Made by a program: the position numbers and the translations under genes. Below, piece after piece: positions 50,161 through 59,753 of a stretch of 64,000 nt of DNA (positions within the stretch are counted from its first letter, which is position 1; each line of letters begins with the position of its first letter). The stretch comes from Thermohalobaculum sp039030715 (GTDB lineage Bacteria > Pseudomonadota > Alphaproteobacteria > Rhodobacterales > Rhodobacteraceae): the NCBI GenBank assembly GCA_039030715.1, contig JBCCDU010000005.1:23229-87228 (forward strand). The letters are read 5' to 3'. The notes beneath the pieces were generated by a model, which worked only from the letters and a program-made list of their open reading frames with translations, was not told where the DNA came from and made no database searches.

Positions 50161-53100
50161 GTGGCGGATGGCGGCGGCATAAACGTCAAGACGTCGAAGA
50201 CCACCGCACGCGCACGCGTCCCAGTGCGCCGCCCGGCAACTCCGGTCCGCACCTATCAACCCAAGTCGCAAGCAGCGATCCTGCAACCGGCGCTGAAGGT
50301 CGGCCCCGCCAACGACCCGCTGGAGCGCGAGGCCGAAGCAACCTCGGAACGCATCGTGTCGATGGGCACGCCCAGCATGGAGGCGCCGGGGGCACCAGAC
50401 ACGCCCCCAGCCCCGCCCGCCGCTCAGCGCGCCAGCCAGGAGGATCAGCCAAATACCGATACCTTCGAAACCGCGCCCGATATCCCAGCCGACCACCAGG
50501 ACCCGGACGTCCCCAAAACAGAAGACGTGGACACTGCCAGCCTCAATCAGGACGAGTTCTCCGAGATCGAGGATGGCCAGCCGGACGACCCAGCGGGCGA
50601 TATCATCGCACCCGACCGCAACGACAGTCCAGCCGCGGTCGTAGGGCCGGAGGGTGGCACGGCACCCCGCGATGTGACCCGCGCCGTGGCCCAGCCGGGC
50701 GCGGGTCGCCCCCTGCCCCAGAGCGTGCGCAGCTTCATGGAGCCCCGTTTCGGCGTGGACTTCTCGGATGTCCGGATCCATGACACCGCCAGCGACCGCA
50801 AGACCGCGGCCCGCATCGGCGCGCGCGCTTTTACCCATCGCGGCGACATCTGGATGGGCGAAGGGGAGACAGTCGAAAACCGCCGCCTGATGGCGCACGA
50901 GCTGACCCATGTGGTGCAACAGACCGAACGCCAGCCGGTGGGTAAACGGGGTGTCATGCGCGCCGATCTGGAGGAGGAGGCAATCGAACCCGAGGTCCAG
51001 CGCGGCTGGGCCGCCAACAAGGCCGAGAAATACGCACGCAACGTTCCCGGCTATACCTTGCTGACGGTTATCCTGGGGCGCAGCCCGATCACCGGCAACA
51101 AGGTCAGCCGTAATGCGGAAAACCTGGTCGGCGGTTTCCTGGGCCTGATCCCCGGGGGCGAGCAGATCTTTCAGCGGCTGAAGGAGACCAAGGCGCTGCA
51201 AAAAGCGTTCGACTGGGTCTCGACCCGGCTGGCCGAACTCAACATCACCTGGAGCCGGATCAAAGGCCTGGTCAGCGACTTCATAGACGAGATGCCGGAC
51301 TGGTCACCGATCGAGGAGGCCAAGCGCATCTTCCGTCCGCTGGTCCAGGATATCATCACCTTTGTCGGCGACATCAAGGACAAGATCCTGGAATTCATCG
51401 TCAAGGGCGCATTGGCCCTGGCCGGCCCGTATGGCGAACGGGTCTGGGCGGTGATCGAGAAGGCGCGCGACACGATCTCGATGATCCTGGCCGACCCGCT
51501 GGGCTTTGCCAAGAACCTGGTCGGTGCCGTGGTCAAGGGTTTCAAGCAGTTCGGCAGCCGGATTTGGGAGCATCTGAAGAAGGGACTGATGGGCTGGCTT
51601 TTCGGCGCGATGCAGGGGGCCGGGATCGAGATGCCGGCGAAGCTAGACTTCAAGGGTGTGATCTCGATCGGCTTGCAGATCCTGGGCCTCACCTATGCCA
51701 AGTTCCGCGCCATGCTGGTCAAGCGCCTCGGCGCCAACGGCGAGAAGAAAGTCGCCTTCCTGGAAAAGTCGGTCGAGGTGGTGAAGATCCTGCTGAAAGA
51801 GGGCTTCCTGGGCGTCTGGCAGCGCTTTCTGCAGATGATCGAGGGCTTCAAGGAAACCGTCATCGGCGGCATCCAGAAATTCGTGGTCGAGACCATCGTG
51901 ATGGGTGCGATCTCGTGGGTTGCCGGGCTTTCGAACCCGGTCGGCGCCGTGGTGAAGGTGGCGCTGGCGATCTACAACATGATCAAGGCTTTTCTGGAGC
52001 GGATCGACCAGATCGTCGAACTGGCGAACTCGATCTTCTCCTCCATCGGCGCCATCGCGAAGGGTCAGGTGAAGCAGGCCGCCGACTTCATCGAGAAAAC
52101 CATCGCCGCTACAATCCCGGTGGTGTTGGCCTTTGTCGCGGCGCTGATCCCCGTCACCGGCATCACGAGAACGATCAAGACAATCATCAAGAAACTGCAG
52201 GCACCGGTCGAGAAAGCGTTGAAAAAGATGATCGGCTTTCTGGTCAAGAAGGCGAAAAAGCTGTTCTCGAAGGTGCTGGGAAAGATCAACAAGAAGCGCA
52301 AGCTGCCGGGATACGGCTTCAAGATTGGCAAGGAGGATCACTCGGTCTATGCCCAGAAAAAGGGGGGCAAGTTCCAGGTGATGGTCGCCTCGAAGAACCC
52401 GATGCGCTCGAACGAGGTACAGAAGCAACTGGCCGATGAGGCGGAAGTCGCCAAGCAGGCAGGGGACGACTCTAAATGCACGGATCTGTTCGAGGAGGCA
52501 TTCCAGCGCGAGTTGGACGAGGCGGAGATCGAAACCTCGCGCGTGAAGCCGGACCAGCAGCGGGCCTCGACCGCCAAACCTGCGCAGAAGGCGGGCGATC
52601 AGTTAAAGGATGCGGGGCAGAAGCTGGCCAAACTGGGCCCCTGTCTGGAAAACAATATCTTCATCGACACCGCCCCGGATGACGGCAAGATCATCCGCGC
52701 GCGAGAGCCGCGCCTGCCGGAGGTCGAAGGGAATACGGGCAAGCATCTCGACCTCGGCAAAGTTACCAAGCTCAAGATCGACGAGGTGGTGACATCCGCA
52801 AAGATGGGCCCGCGCGGGGCGCAGCGGATCTCGAGCTTCTACGAGAACGATCATATCCCGGAGAAGAGCCTTGCGGGCCGGGTGAAGGAGTTCGTCGAGG
52901 GTGAGTTGAAAGGCAACGCGACCCCCGGAATGCGCGAGGGTGGCGGCGCCGAAGAAGACGGCGGGCCCCTGTTGGGCGAGATCGAGACGACCGCAGTCGG
53001 CACGAAAGGCAGCCAACTGCCCGCCATGACGGTGTATCGCCCCTCGCACAGGCAAAAAACCGGTGAGGATGCAGGCAGTCGCGATCACGGAGCGATCATC

Positions 53101-54078
53101 GAGAGAGCGCGAACCGGCAAGACGAAACGGGAGAAAATCTCGCTCCTGCGTCAGGGCATACAGACGGAGTTGCAGAAAGAAGTGGACCATGTGACCGAGG
53201 CCTATGCCGCCGACACCGCGGCCACCAAACACATCCTGGGCAAGGTCAAGCGCGGGCTGAAAACAATGGGGCGCGAGAACCAGCGCCTCTATGGCGTTGG
53301 CCTGGGCAAGAAGGTCAAACTGGACACCAAGAAACAAGGCGCTGCTGGCTCGGACCTGCCGCTGGAAGGTGACACCAGCAAGAAGATCCCGAACTTTTCC
53401 CAGCTGGAAGGCGGGCATGCGATCCACGGAAAGAAGCCGAAGAATGTCGGGAACTATCTGGAATACGACCATCTGGTCGAAGCAACCCTGGCGGAGAAAG
53501 CCCGCGACCTGACGCTGGGCCATCCAAAGCTGCTGGAACTGGCGAGCAGCAAGGTGGTGCCCAAACTTGCGGAGTTCGAGGACAAGGGCCCGGTTGCCCG
53601 CAGACGCGAGTCAAAGGCGCGCCGCAAGTTGCGCAAGCTGAAGAAAATCCAGGTGTTCAAGCGCAAGCCGGTCGCCAGCTACTCCCGTGGAAACGCGGGC
53701 ACGATCGCGCTCTACCGCCCCGTCCACCGCGAGGTCTCGATTGTCCGCAACAAGGCCCTGCCCGACGATCTGATGGCCGGCGTCAATCTGCAAAGCGCGG
53801 CGGACGACCTCGCCAGCTATGCCGTCAGGTTCGACAAAGACCCCGCTTTCCGAGATGCGGGAGTCCAGGAGGTTCGCACACAGATCCACGGATTACTCTC
53901 TACCGAGTTCGATGATCACGCCAACCTGATCAAGACGCATTACAAAACCGAGATGGCCGATTTCATTGCTGTCAACAAGGGCAACAAGGCGGCAGTCGAT
54001 CAGATGACCATGATCGTCTCGAAGGTTGGCACGACCCTTCGAAAACTGCGGGGCGACTCGCTCAGTCAGTTGCAGTAG
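50161..54078 (+). CDS. Giant DUF4157 (eCIS-core) putative toxin with duplicated C-terminal module
   Basis: A 1305-residue product, with GTG start at 50161 four bases after the previous stop. Residues 1-185 are Pro/Asp-rich and disordered. DUF4157 spans about 186-258 (FGVDFSDVRIHDTASDRKTA, HELTH at 246-250). Residues 270-720 are amphipathic and hydrophobic helices (GVISIGLQILGLTYAKFRAM, TIPVVLAFVAALIPVTGITR), suited to membrane contact or translocation. The C-terminal 450 residues contain two copies of a module: D897-H898 (YENDHIPEKSL) with YRPSHR at 959-964, and D1103-H1104 (LEYDHLVEATL) with YRPVHR at 1185-1190. I do not recognise the module; an HNH-like nuclease is one guess. Its end overlaps the convergent aminotransferase gene by 17 bases. 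Confidence 0.85.
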   Translation: MADGGGINVKTSKTTARARVPVRRPATPVRTYQPKSQAAILQPALKVGPANDPLEREAEATSERIVSMGTPSMEAPGAPDTPPAPPAAQRASQEDQPNTDTFETAPDIPADHQDPDVPKTEDVDTASLNQDEFSEIEDGQPDDPAGDIIAPDRNDSPAAVVGPEGGTAPRDVTRAVAQPGAGRPLPQSVRSFMEPRFGVDFSDVRIHDTASDRKTAARIGARAFTHRGDIWMGEGETVENRRLMAHELTHVVQQTERQPVGKRGVMRADLEEEAIEPEVQRGWAANKAEKYARNVPGYTLLTVILGRSPITGNKVSRNAENLVGGFLGLIPGGEQIFQRLKETKALQKAFDWVSTRLAELNITWSRIKGLVSDFIDEMPDWSPIEEAKRIFRPLVQDIITFVGDIKDKILEFIVKGALALAGPYGERVWAVIEKARDTISMILADPLGFAKNLVGAVVKGFKQFGSRIWEHLKKGLMGWLFGAMQGAGIEMPAKLDFKGVISIGLQILGLTYAKFRAMLVKRLGANGEKKVAFLEKSVEVVKILLKEGFLGVWQRFLQMIEGFKETVIGGIQKFVVETIVMGAISWVAGLSNPVGAVVKVALAIYNMIKAFLERIDQIVELANSIFSSIGAIAKGQVKQAADFIEKTIAATIPVVLAFVAALIPVTGITRTIKTIIKKLQAPVEKALKKMIGFLVKKAKKLFSKVLGKINKKRKLPGYGFKIGKEDHSVYAQKKGGKFQVMVASKNPMRSNEVQKQLADEAEVAKQAGDDSKCTDLFEEAFQRELDEAEIETSRVKPDQQRASTAKPAQKAGDQLKDAGQKLAKLGPCLENNIFIDTAPDDGKIIRAREPRLPEVEGNTGKHLDLGKVTKLKIDEVVTSAKMGPRGAQRISSFYENDHIPEKSLAGRVKEFVEGELKGNATPGMREGGGAEEDGGPLLGEIETTAVGTKGSQLPAMTVYRPSHRQKTGEDAGSRDHGAIIERARTGKTKREKISLLRQGIQTELQKEVDHVTEAYAADTAATKHILGKVKRGLKTMGRENQRLYGVGLGKKVKLDTKKQGAAGSDLPLEGDTSKKIPNFSQLEGGHAIHGKKPKNVGNYLEYDHLVEATLAEKARDLTLGHPKLLELASSKVVPKLAEFEDKGPVARRRESKARRKLRKLKKIQVFKRKPVASYSRGNAGTIALYRPVHREVSIVRNKALPDDLMAGVNLQSAADDLASYAVRFDKDPAFRDAGVQEVRTQIHGLLSTEFDDHANLIKTHYKTEMADFIAVNKGNKAAVDQMTMIVSKVGTTLRKLRGDSLSQLQ

Positions 54079-55156
54079 GCATCAGATCTGTCATCGCTTC
54101 GCGCAGGGCTGACATCTCCGCCGTCGAACCGACGGTGATGCGGATCGCGTCGGCGAGGCCATAGGACTGCATGGGCCGGATGATAATCCCAGCGCGCTTC
54201 AACCCCTCGGTCAGGTCATTGGCACTGATCGGTCCGGTCGCGGGGCAGCGCAACAAGACAAAATTTCCATCGCTTGGCAGGGAGGGCAGGCCCGCAGAGG
54301 CTGCGAAGCGGCGAAAGTTCTCTCGCTCTTCAACGACTTGTGTCACTGCATGCGAAAGATATTCTCGGTCGCGCATTGCAGCCTCTGCAGCGGCCAGACC
54401 GGGAGCGGTCACGCTGTTGGGAGCCCGCGCACGGCCGATCGCATCGACCACATCGGCAGGTCCATAGAGCCAGCCGACCCGCAGCCCAGCCAGCCCGTAG
54501 GCCTTGGAGAAGGTGCGCAGCACCACCACATTCGCGCCCTCATCGACCAGTGCAAATCCGTCATCATAATCGGGATCGCTCACGAATTCGGCATAGGCAC
54601 CATCGAGCATGATCATCACCCGATCCGGCACCTTCGCGCGCAGATGGCGCAGCGCGCCCGCGGGCAAACGCGCCCCGGTCGGATTGTTCGGATCGACCAG
54701 AAAGATCAGCCGCGTGCGGTCGGTCACAGCGGCCGCAATGGCATCGATGTCGATACGCATTTCGGGTTCGGGCACCACATGCAGTTCGGCCCCCGCCAGG
54801 CTGCATTGCACTTGGAAGAACTTGTATCCGTACTGGCTGACCACCACCTCGACGCCGGGTTCGCAATAGATCGCGGCAATCAGGCCCAGCAGTTCCATCG
54901 AGCCCGCGCCACAAACGATGCGGGCGCACTCCAACCCATGCACTTCCGAGATCGCCTGACGGAGGGCAGTGTGATCCGCATCCGGGTATCGGTTGAGATC
55001 ACCTATACCCGCGATTGCACTGAGGGCGGCAGGTCCAGGCGTCACCCCAAGCTCATTTTGGCCGAGTTGAATGATCCGGTCGACCCCCGGAAGACCCTGC
55101 TCTGCCAGGGCATAGGGTGGCAATTGGGCGAGTGCGGGGCGGGTGGGTGTGGTCAT
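54062..55156 (-). CDS. HisC-like PLP aminotransferase
   Basis: A 364-residue fold-type I aminotransferase of the histidinol-phosphate/aromatic family. Visible are the substrate and PLP sites GAGSMELLG, DPNNPTGARLP (N158), LDGAYAEF (D185 and Y188), the PLP lysine K218 in RTFSKAYGLAGLRVG and a C-terminal RITVGS arginine. Several members use aromatic or leucine-type amino acids rather than histidinol phosphate; with no his genes nearby, and placed downstream of a hydantoinase and a racemase, amino-acid breakdown is more likely than histidine synthesis. The gene is last in the minus-strand operon. Confidence 0.88.
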   Translation of the reverse strand: MTTPTRPALAQLPPYALAEQGLPGVDRIIQLGQNELGVTPGPAALSAIAGIGDLNRYPDADHTALRQAISEVHGLECARIVCGAGSMELLGLIAAIYCEPGVEVVVSQYGYKFFQVQCSLAGAELHVVPEPEMRIDIDAIAAAVTDRTRLIFLVDPNNPTGARLPAGALRHLRAKVPDRVMIMLDGAYAEFVSDPDYDDGFALVDEGANVVVLRTFSKAYGLAGLRVGWLYGPADVVDAIGRARAPNSVTAPGLAAAEAAMRDREYLSHAVTQVVEERENFRRFAASAGLPSLPSDGNFVLLRCPATGPISANDLTEGLKRAGIIIRPMQSYGLADAIRITVGSTAEMSALREAMTDLMPTATD

Positions 55157-55166
55157 CGTAGCCCTC

Positions 55167-55931
55167 TCATGCCGCCATCAGATGGCGTGTGAGGCGATGC
55201 CGACGCAAGGGGCTATCGCCGAGCAGGAGATCAAGCTGGCGCAGCGCAGCCAGCATCATGGCCTGGTTCGAGGTGATCACCGGCTTGCCTAGATGGGCTT
55301 CAATTTCTTCTACCGCCTCAACCGCACGAAAATCGGTGCAGGAAAGCACGATGCACTCCGCATCCGCACAATCCGCGCGCCGGGCCAGCGCCGCCACGGT
55401 ATCGGGTCTCAGCGCACCCACGGCATCGTTGCCCAACGGTTCCGGCACATCCGCCCGGCCTACGCAACGAAACCCAAAGCCTTCAATATAACCGATTGCG
55501 AGGTCGTTGAGAGTGGCGACATAGGGCGAGGACAACGCAAAACGCTGGACGCCGAGGCCGCGCAGCGCCTCAACAAGCGCCGAGGCCGCAGTGATTGCAG
55601 GCGCCCCGGTCTGGGCGGAAATTGTCCTGCGAAACTCCGCATCGAAATCCGCCCCCTGCGCCAGCGTGGCCGAAGTGCAGCCATAAAGCACAACGTCTGG
55701 GCGGCAATGACGCAGCCGTTCGGTCACATCGTCGATAGGCACATCGGAATACTGGCGCATCTGCGCGCCGTCAGGAATTTCGTCGACGTCATATCCGCCG
55801 GCGCGCGCCACGTGAATCGAGACACCGGCAGGTGCCAGTAGTGTCATGTCGGGTTCGAGGTTGGTGTTGCTGACCGGGACAATGACACCGATGCGTGCGA
55901 GGCCACGACTTGGCCGGAGAGATACGTTCAT
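55167..55931 (-). CDS. Asp/Glu/hydantoin racemase or maleate isomerase family protein
   Basis: A 254-residue enzyme of the Asp/Glu racemase superfamily. The two catalytic cysteines of that fold are present, C85 in VLYGCTSAT and C198 in VLSCTDFRA, and the start is IGVIVPVSNTNLEPDM with the phosphate- or carboxylate-binding SNT motif. This pattern is closest to maleate cis-trans isomerase and arylmalonate decarboxylase. Its substrate cannot be read from sequence; hydantoin or amino-acid racemisation fits the operon. It starts three bases after the hydantoinase stop. Confidence 0.82.
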   Translation of the reverse strand: MNVSLRPSRGLARIGVIVPVSNTNLEPDMTLLAPAGVSIHVARAGGYDVDEIPDGAQMRQYSDVPIDDVTERLRHCRPDVVLYGCTSATLAQGADFDAEFRRTISAQTGAPAITAASALVEALRGLGVQRFALSSPYVATLNDLAIGYIEGFGFRCVGRADVPEPLGNDAVGALRPDTVAALARRADCADAECIVLSCTDFRAVEAVEEIEAHLGKPVITSNQAMMLAALRQLDLLLGDSPLRRHRLTRHLMAA

Positions 55932-55934
55932 GGC

Positions 55935-58900
55935 TCAAGCCCCTCCCTTGGAAAGTCTGGCGCGTAGTGTCGCTGTTGCCGCCACATCCGGATTTCCCGC
56001 CAGATCAAGAACCACACCATAGAGCGTCTCCGCTGTCTCGGTCGAGATCAGGTCCTGCCGCGCATCGCGCGCGACCATATCGGCGTCGCGGGTCAGGGGA
56101 TCGCCATACCCGCCCCCACCCGGCGTCTCGAAGATCAGCAGATCGCCGGCGGCAATTTCCTGCTCGCCCTTTCCCGCAAGCGCGGGGCCGGAGCGTAGAT
56201 GGATCCGCCCGGCGCGGCCCGCAGCCCCGCCCGACCGACCACGCGCAGGATTGTCGATGCGATCCACGGCGGCGAAAAGCAGGATGGGCGCGTCCTCGGC
56301 ACTTTCCAAGTGAATGGCTTGACCCAGCCCACCGCGAAACGCACCCGGACCGCCGCTATCGGTGATCAACTCACGCCGTCGAAACAGCACCGGCGTCGTG
56401 CTTTCCGCAATCTCGACCTGAGTGCCCCAAACGCCGCTGGGAAAGGCCGTTGCGGACAGCCCGTCCAGCGCTGGTCGGGCGCCGGTGCCGCCGGAATGAG
56501 TGAACTCTGCCGCGAAAGTGGTTGCCCCTGGCCGAAGGCTCGCCATCGGGGCACTGCGGATGGGCAGGTCCCACAGGCAGGACGCTCCCTCGGCCGGCAC
56601 CTTCCCCGGCAGTGCGCGATGCAGACAGCCCAGCACGAGGTCCGAGGTCATCTGACCCACGACATGGCGCGAGGCGACCGGCGCGGGTGGTTGCGCATTC
56701 AAAATGCTGTCTTGCGGCGCCGTGAACAGGAACGGCGCCAGCGAGCCCGCATTGTTCGGCACCTCCGCCCCGATCACGCATCGCATCGCAAAGACGCTGT
56801 AGGCCGCCGCATAATTCAGCGGCACATTGATCCCGCGCCTGGAATAGGTGGAGGAGCCCGTAAAGTCCGTCTCGATCCGCCCATCGTGGATGGTCATTCG
56901 GGCGCGCAGGATCAACGACTCGTCATATCCATCCAGTGTCACCTCGTTTTCATAGACGCCTGGTGGGATCGCGTTGATCGCGGCTTCGGTTGCGCTCAGA
57001 GAGGTGTCCAGCACGTGGCGTCCGAGCGCGCACAGATCACTCAAACCGAACTGCCGCATCATCTCGAGCAACCGCACAGACCCCGCCTCGCAGCAGGCGA
57101 TCAGGGCATAGACGTCGCCCTCGTTCTCGTCCGGCGACCGGGAATTGGCCTTCAGGATATCGATCAGCATGGTGTTGACCCGGCCAGCCTCGACCAGCCG
57201 CAGGGGTGGCAGGAACAGCCCCTCGTCGAACACATCGCTGCCATCGGGGCCCATCCCGGTGCCGCCGAGATCATAGAGGTGCGACGTACAGGCGGTCAGC
57301 GCAACCACCCGTTCGCCATCGAAAATTGGCGCGACCAGGAGCAGGTCGTTCAGATGGCCGGACCCGATCCATGGATCATTGGTGGCGAAGATCTCGCCCG
57401 GGCGCATATCGGAGACCGGAAATCGCTCGAGCATTAGCGCGACCGAGGCTGCCATCGTGTTAATATGCCCCGGCGTGCCGGTCACCGCCTGCGCCAGCAT
57501 CTGACCTTGCAGATCGAAGACACCGACCGAGATGTCCCCGCATTCGCGCACGATCGGGCTGAAGGCGGTGCGCATCAGCACCTGCGCCTGCTCCTCGACG
57601 ATGGCGAGCAGACGGTCCCACATAACCTGCAGCGCGATCTCTGACGGCGCCGTGGTTCGAATGCTTGCCTGGCTGTCGTTGCTTTGCATCACAATGTTGC
57701 GGGCTTCATCGATCCGCGCGGTGAAGGCGTCGGAGACATAAGTGGTCGTCTGCGGCTCGACAATCAGCGCCGGCCCCGCAATCTGATCGCCTGGCTGAAG
57801 CTCTGCACGTTTGAAGACCCGCGCCGCAACTGGGTCGGCGGATTGGCCGAGCGAGAGCTCACGCGTTTCCTGGGACGTGGCGGTTCTCGCAGGCAGCACG
57901 TCGGTGACCGGCTTTCGCTGCGGCGGTGCTGTGCTGGCCAGGACCGACCAGTTGATCACTTCCAACCGCATATCGGGCACGATCCGACCGAAGAGGCGCG
58001 CGTATTCCGTTTCGAAGCCGCGCACCAGATCGGCAAGGGTTTCGGTGGTCAGGGCGCCCTGCGGAACAGCCACCTCGATTTCGTGGCCCTGCCCGGCATA
58101 GCGCATAAAAGCGGTGCGGCTGACGGCGATCCCTGCCCCTGCCGCACCGGCACGCACAATCCTCTCCGCCGTTTCGACCAGTTCGTCGAGGACCGCGTTC
58201 ACCTCAACCAATGGGAAGCTGTCGAGCTCCACGCGATAGCTGCGGACAATCTCGTAGGAAACCGGCGCCGAGAGAAACCCAACGGCCGAACCGACGCTGG
58301 GATCGGGCGGCACGATAATCTGGCCGATCCCCACCCGTTCCGCGACGCGCGTCGCATGAAGGGGGCCATTGCCACCAAAGGCGATCATGGCACAATCGGC
58401 CAGGGTAACCCCTTGTTCTGCCGCGTGCATCCGTGCGGCGTTCGCCATTGCTTCATCGACGATCTGAGAAATGCCGTCGGCGCCTCCGGTCGGTGTGAAG
58501 TCGAGAGGATTGGACACCTCGCGCGCGATTGCTTGCCGTGCCTTGTCCGGGTCGAGCGACAGGCGTCCCTCCGCGAACAGTTGCGGGTCGAGATAGCCTG
58601 TGACCAGATCCGCATCGGTCACGGTGGGCAGTTGACCGCCCCGGCCATAGCAGGCGGGCCCAGGATCGGAGGACGCGCTTTGGGGTCCGACCCGTAGACG
58701 CCCCAACCGGTCGACCGAGGCGATGGAACCCCCGCCGGCCCCGATCTCGATCATCTCGATCACCGGAATCCTGACCGGAAGGCCGCTGCCCTTCATGAAC
58801 CGCTCGGCCCGGCCAATCTCAAAGGCGCGCGAGCTGCGGGGCTGGCCATCCTCGACCAGGCAAACCTTCGCGGTGGTACCTCCCATGTCGAAGCTCAGCA

Positions 58901-59753
58901 CATTGTCGAGTGCACGGGTCCCGGCAACCTGCGCCGCCAGGATCGCGCCACCGCTGGGGCCGGACTCGACCAAACGGATGGGAAAGGCACGCGCCGTCTC
59001 GACCGTGGTCATGCCGCCGCCGGAGGTGACAATGAAAAGCGGACAATCAAACCCGGTCTTGCTTAGGCTCTGCTCGAGATCCGCCAGATAGTCCGCCATC
59101 AGCGGCTGGATATAGGCGTTGGCAACAGTGGTGCAGAGCCGGTCGAACTCCCGCATCTCGGGCGAGACCTGGTGCGAAAGCGAAACCGGCAGGACGGGTG
59201 CGGTCTTGGCGAGCGCCTCGCGGATCGCGATCTCGTGGGTGGGGGCGGCGTAGCTGTGGAGCAGACAGACTGCGACGCTCTCTACCCCAGCCTCGATCAG
59301 CTTGGCGATGGCATGGTCTAGCGATGCAGGATCGATCGGGTCGATCACACTGCCGTCGGCGCCAGTCCGCTCTCGCACGGTGGCGACGCAGTCGCGCGGG
59401 ACGATTAGGTCCGGCTTTTCAAGGTAGAGATCGTACTGATCGTAGCGCCGCTCGTACCCGATTTCGAGGATATCGCGGAACCCCTCGGTCGCGATGACAC
59501 CGACCTTTGCGCCCCGGCGCTCGATCAGCGCATTGGTCGCAAGCGTTGTCCCGTGAACGACAGCGCCAAAATCAGTGGGCATAAGATCGGCGCCACCGAG
59601 AGCAAGGGCGATACCGTTGAGTACGCCCTCCACCGGTCGCAAGGGCGTGGTGAGAGTCTTGGCCGTAAAGAGCCCGGTCGGGCTCTCCACTGCGATATCC
59701 GTGAACGTGCCGCCGATATCGACAGCGAGACGAGGTTTGGCAGTCTGGGCCAT
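55935..59753 (-). CDS. Fused hydantoinase A/B (5-oxoprolinase-like)
   Basis: Start 59753 (MAQTAKPRLAVDIGGTFTDI) behind GGAG; an in-frame ATG at 59768 lacks a ribosome site. The 1272-residue chain joins HyuA (about 1-680, actin-like ATP site DIGGTFTDI, LSFDMGGTTAKVCLV, AFGGNGPLHA) and HyuB (about 710-1270, ATNDPWIGSGHLNDLLLVAP, GGTGMGPDGSDVFDEG, LIFETPGGGGYGDPL), the eukaryote-like single-chain arrangement. Such enzymes open 5-oxoproline or hydantoin rings with ATP. Whether this one uses oxoproline or a hydantoin, and hydrolyses N-methylhydantoin, cannot be told. First gene of the minus-strand operon. Confidence 0.92.
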   Translation of the reverse strand: MAQTAKPRLAVDIGGTFTDIAVESPTGLFTAKTLTTPLRPVEGVLNGIALALGGADLMPTDFGAVVHGTTLATNALIERRGAKVGVIATEGFRDILEIGYERRYDQYDLYLEKPDLIVPRDCVATVRERTGADGSVIDPIDPASLDHAIAKLIEAGVESVAVCLLHSYAAPTHEIAIREALAKTAPVLPVSLSHQVSPEMREFDRLCTTVANAYIQPLMADYLADLEQSLSKTGFDCPLFIVTSGGGMTTVETARAFPIRLVESGPSGGAILAAQVAGTRALDNVLSFDMGGTTAKVCLVEDGQPRSSRAFEIGRAERFMKGSGLPVRIPVIEMIEIGAGGGSIASVDRLGRLRVGPQSASSDPGPACYGRGGQLPTVTDADLVTGYLDPQLFAEGRLSLDPDKARQAIAREVSNPLDFTPTGGADGISQIVDEAMANAARMHAAEQGVTLADCAMIAFGGNGPLHATRVAERVGIGQIIVPPDPSVGSAVGFLSAPVSYEIVRSYRVELDSFPLVEVNAVLDELVETAERIVRAGAAGAGIAVSRTAFMRYAGQGHEIEVAVPQGALTTETLADLVRGFETEYARLFGRIVPDMRLEVINWSVLASTAPPQRKPVTDVLPARTATSQETRELSLGQSADPVAARVFKRAELQPGDQIAGPALIVEPQTTTYVSDAFTARIDEARNIVMQSNDSQASIRTTAPSEIALQVMWDRLLAIVEEQAQVLMRTAFSPIVRECGDISVGVFDLQGQMLAQAVTGTPGHINTMAASVALMLERFPVSDMRPGEIFATNDPWIGSGHLNDLLLVAPIFDGERVVALTACTSHLYDLGGTGMGPDGSDVFDEGLFLPPLRLVEAGRVNTMLIDILKANSRSPDENEGDVYALIACCEAGSVRLLEMMRQFGLSDLCALGRHVLDTSLSATEAAINAIPPGVYENEVTLDGYDESLILRARMTIHDGRIETDFTGSSTYSRRGINVPLNYAAAYSVFAMRCVIGAEVPNNAGSLAPFLFTAPQDSILNAQPPAPVASRHVVGQMTSDLVLGCLHRALPGKVPAEGASCLWDLPIRSAPMASLRPGATTFAAEFTHSGGTGARPALDGLSATAFPSGVWGTQVEIAESTTPVLFRRRELITDSGGPGAFRGGLGQAIHLESAEDAPILLFAAVDRIDNPARGRSGGAAGRAGRIHLRSGPALAGKGEQEIAAGDLLIFETPGGGGYGDPLTRDADMVARDARQDLISTETAETLYGVVLDLAGNPDVAATATLRARLSKGGA

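Noticed and set aside
28760..54078. Type VI secretion system or an ordinary defective prophage tail
   Set aside because: There are no membrane-complex or ClpV-type genes for type VI, and no capsid, terminase or lysis genes; DUF4255, the Afp15-type ATPase and DUF4157 cargo point to an eCIS.
50161..54078. The 1305-residue protein as tape measure because of its size and helices
   Set aside because: It carries DUF4157 and two C-terminal enzyme-like modules and lies at the end of the operon, the place of cargo genes.
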